In this document: positions 50,549 to 52,150 of the stretch, in pieces | Layout of the letters: each line of letters starts with the position of its first letter | Numbering within the stretch: the stretch's first letter is position 1 | NCBI GenBank assembly: GCA_010692635.1 | Contig: JAAHGL010000034.1 | Location: forward strand, 1-52,150 | Direction of reading: 5' to 3' | Source: Symploca sp. SIO2C1 | GTDB lineage: Bacteria; Cyanobacteriota; Cyanobacteriia; Cyanobacteriales; Coleofasciculaceae | DNA length: 52,150 nucleotides | Notes under the pieces: generated by a model | Databases searched by the model: none | Seen by the model: the letters and a program-made list of their open reading frames with translations, nothing else | What the model was told of the DNA's origin: nothing | Made by a program: the position numbers and the translations under genes

Positions 50549-50605
50549 AACCCACCCCTAGAACAGCGATTCAGTATTCCTATTTACCCCAAAATCGACA
50601 TCTCA

Positions 50606-50670
50606 GGGCGAAGCATTCGGACAGAAAAACTAGGGTTTGAGGGATAAAATATCGCCCGAATGCTTCGCCC
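50606..50670. repeat. 65-bp inverted-repeat element
   Basis: Perfect 15-bp arms GGGCGAAGCATTCGG and CCGAATGCTTCGCCC around a 35-base loop. It may be a small MITE or a solo hairpin repeat. The remaining gap up to 50897 has HIP1 sites and no gene. Confidence 0.65.
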
Positions 50671-50897
50671 CTACATCTAATTCTAGTTAGTGAATCGGTG
50701 TCCTAGGATTTGGGTAGATGTAATCGTAGCGATCACCATAGGCAGCGCTTACGCGATCGCAAATTCCTTATTCCTGGTAAATTGTTACCCTATCGGGCCG
50801 TATTGCATACGTTCTGAAGGTTATTGCGATCGCTTTCCTGAAAACAGCACCCACCCTTGACACCCAAGACAGTATCTACAATATGTGCAATTTAATT

Positions 50898-52019
50898 CTA
50901 AATTCTAAATTCTAAATTCTCATCAGCCCTAGGCAACAACAAAGTATCCTCTATCTCCTGTCGCAACTCTTGGCTCACGTAACAATCACTATTGAGGCAA
51001 TCCACTAGCAATTTATTAGCATCGTAATACTGTTTCAATAGTTCCTGCTGCTGTTGGTTAAACTGCCAATCATGACCAATATTGCGATGCTCAATCATCA
51101 GGACTCTTAACTGCTCAGTCCAAGCTTTACCGTTAAATTTCCACCATTGCCTGAATTGCTCTTCATCTTCTTCTGTATTGAGAAGTTGGTCTTTAAATTG
51201 TTGGAACGAATGTTGTAGCTCCGGTACAGGAATTCCAGCTCGATCAGAGTCAAGGTATAGGAATAGGTCAAGATAGAGTTCGAGGTAGAGTAAGAGCTCG
51301 AGAGAGAAGGAAAGGGAGAGAGAGAGACCAAAACCTGAGTCGAGGGAGGAGGTGAGATCGAAAAAGAAGAATAACTCGAGAGCTTGGTTGAGGAAATAGA
51401 AGAGGGGGAGAGAGAGGGAAAAAGAGAGGGAGAGATCGATATCTAGGAACAGAGATAAAAAGAGCTCGATTTCGATGTTGATTTCGAGGAAGAGGGAAAG
51501 GGAAAAGAAAAAAGCTCTAACGGCTGCTGGTTTATAAGAAGCACCAACAGAGCGAGACTTTTGATTAACCCAGCTCAAAAAGTGCTGCAATTTCTCATCA
51601 TTAGCAACCAGTCGATCAATCTTCTGTTTCATCAGTTGCATGAGTTCGCTGGCATCCCGCATCATAACAGGCGTTAGCAAAAACACTTCACGCCAGCGCT
51701 TTTCAGTAATACAATTAGCTAACTTATCCAAGTCAGCTTTGGCGGTAATTTCCCTAGCCGTCAAGTATTCTTGAAAGGTTAAGTGAGAGAAGGAATAAAT
51801 TCCCCTAGCTCGTTCCACTAACAAACCATGCTGCGCTTCAATGGACTTTAATACCGCCTCACTATCTAACAGCAATGCTTCTGGGTCAGTTTTTGCGTCA
51901 GGTAAGTTACGAATATAGTCAGCAATATGTTGCTCAACATCCCTTTGTTTGAAAAAGTACTCCCCGCACTTAAAGGTAATGAAGGCGACTTCACTGAGTA
52001 AATCTTCCTTGCGCTGCAC
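50898..52019 (-). pseudogene. NACHT-type NTPase gene, C-terminal part only
   Basis: A 373-residue frame that corresponds to the region after a NACHT ATPase domain. DLLSEVAFITFKCGEYFF and GIYSFSHLTFQEYLTAREI (about 75-93) are typical of winged-helix/helical segments following NACHT. QWWKFNGKAWTEQLRVLMIEHRNIGHDW and QQQELLKQYYDANKLLVDCL form the usual C-terminal helical part. No Walker A or B is present. Residues about 165-260 are an abnormal Leu/Ser/Phe/Asp alternation coded almost only by pyrimidines. The last residues (ENLEFRI) come from a heptamer repeat. The 5' end abuts a dispersed repeat, so the gene is truncated unless the other part resumes beyond the window. Confidence 0.72.
51240..51510. 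repeat. Polypurine/polypyrimidine low-complexity tract within the NACHT fragment
   Basis: About 270 bases whose plus strand is almost all G and A (runs such as GAGAGAGAGAGA and GGAAAGGGAGAG). The coding strand is therefore C/T-rich and translates to alternating Leu with Ser, Asp, Glu or Phe. There is no exact repeat unit, but the strand bias is extreme relative to all neighbours. Confidence 0.85.
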
Positions 52020-52023
52020 TAGT

Positions 52024-52136
52024 TAGGGTTTGCTGAATAAGTGTGGAAACCATGCCAGACAAGGCTTTTAATCATTTCTTTGCCCCAAAAAGTCCAAGGT
52101 TTTTGAGCCCATCGAGACAAAAACCTTGCACTTTCA
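52024..52136 (+). repeat. TTGCTGAATAAGT-family repeat, copy 3
   Basis: Begins TAGGGTTTGCTGAATAAGT and ends in the hairpin CCAAGGTTTTTG/CAAAAACCTTG, as copy 2 does after clpB. It lies directly before the first codon of the truncated NACHT frame; 12 bases of the 111-bp element terminus (CTAGTGCAGCGC, minus strand) sit at the junction. Confidence 0.6.
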
Positions 52137-52150
52137 TGGGAAATCCCTGA

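Noticed and set aside
51082-51331. Short frames on both strands across the GA-rich tract
   Set aside because: Low-complexity purine sequence opens chance frames; the NACHT-remnant frame is the one with flanking domain similarity.

Overview
The window is cyanobacterial chromosome, probably from a filamentous genome rich in repeats. Evidence for this is the abundance of the HIP1 octamer (GCGATCGC), the heptameric tandem repeats between genes, several small inverted-repeat elements, and marker genes: the sensor kinase NblS/Hik33, cyanophycin synthetase with cyanophycinase, a CGLD27-family protein, a DUF3318 protein, and an initiator tRNA split by a group I intron. I cannot name the species.

From 1 to 7.9 kb there are two divergent genes for PEP-CTERM-type secreted proteins, a histone-deacetylase-family hydrolase, a tiny membrane protein framed by two identical 111-bp repeats, gyrA, a HigBA toxin-antitoxin pair and a GNAT acetyltransferase. 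From 7.9 to 17.5 kb are a TolC-type outer-membrane protein, a 2Fe-2S ferredoxin, a Ser/Thr kinase with a seven-repeat WD40 propeller whose end runs into an IS200/IS605-like relic, a DUF3318 protein, an unusual fusion of a STAS anti-anti-sigma domain to an exopolysaccharide sugar transferase followed by an RsbW-like ATPase, an unrecognised 295-residue protein and a lipoprotein. From 17.6 to 24.8 kb are a WcaI-like glycosyltransferase, the run yqeK-rsfS-CGLD27-asparaginase, the intron-containing tRNA-fMet(CAU), a DUF697-type GTPase and trmD. From 25 to 35 kb are cphB-cphA, clpB, an EamA exporter, a lipoprotein and ureF.

From 35.1 to 38.2 kb lies a repeat-rich toxin-antitoxin zone. It holds an overlapping DUF4258/DUF2283 pair, an intact UPF0175 antitoxin coupled to a DUF3368 PIN toxin, at least five broken or partial UPF0175 copies, and two roughly 0.2-kb blocks each present twice.

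From 38.2 to 47.3 kb is the most interesting region. A minus-strand operon encodes, in order, a Trypco1/CU044_2847-type protein, a ChlI/MoxR-like AAA+ ATPase, a DUF29 protein that looks inserted, a ChlD-like protein (degenerate AAA domain plus C-terminal vWA), a CHAT caspase-like protease with an apparent His-Cys dyad, and a NACHT ATPase ending in nearly identical HEAT-like repeats. Most junctions overlap by 1 to 8 bases. Two tandem paralogues that look Roadblock/LC7-like converge on its 3' end. The composition fits the class of NTP-dependent conflict systems that combine vWA, MoxR and effector modules. The likely logic is sensing by NACHT-HEAT, an AAA/vWA switch, and CHAT proteolysis as the effector; this is inferred, not shown.

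The last 5 kb carry nblS, a long TAATGAG repeat, a zinc-ribbon membrane protein, three small repeat elements, and the C-terminal part of a second NACHT-type gene. That fragment contains an extreme polypyrimidine/low-complexity segment and is cut off by a dispersed repeat. No intact transposase, rRNA gene or CRISPR array was seen.
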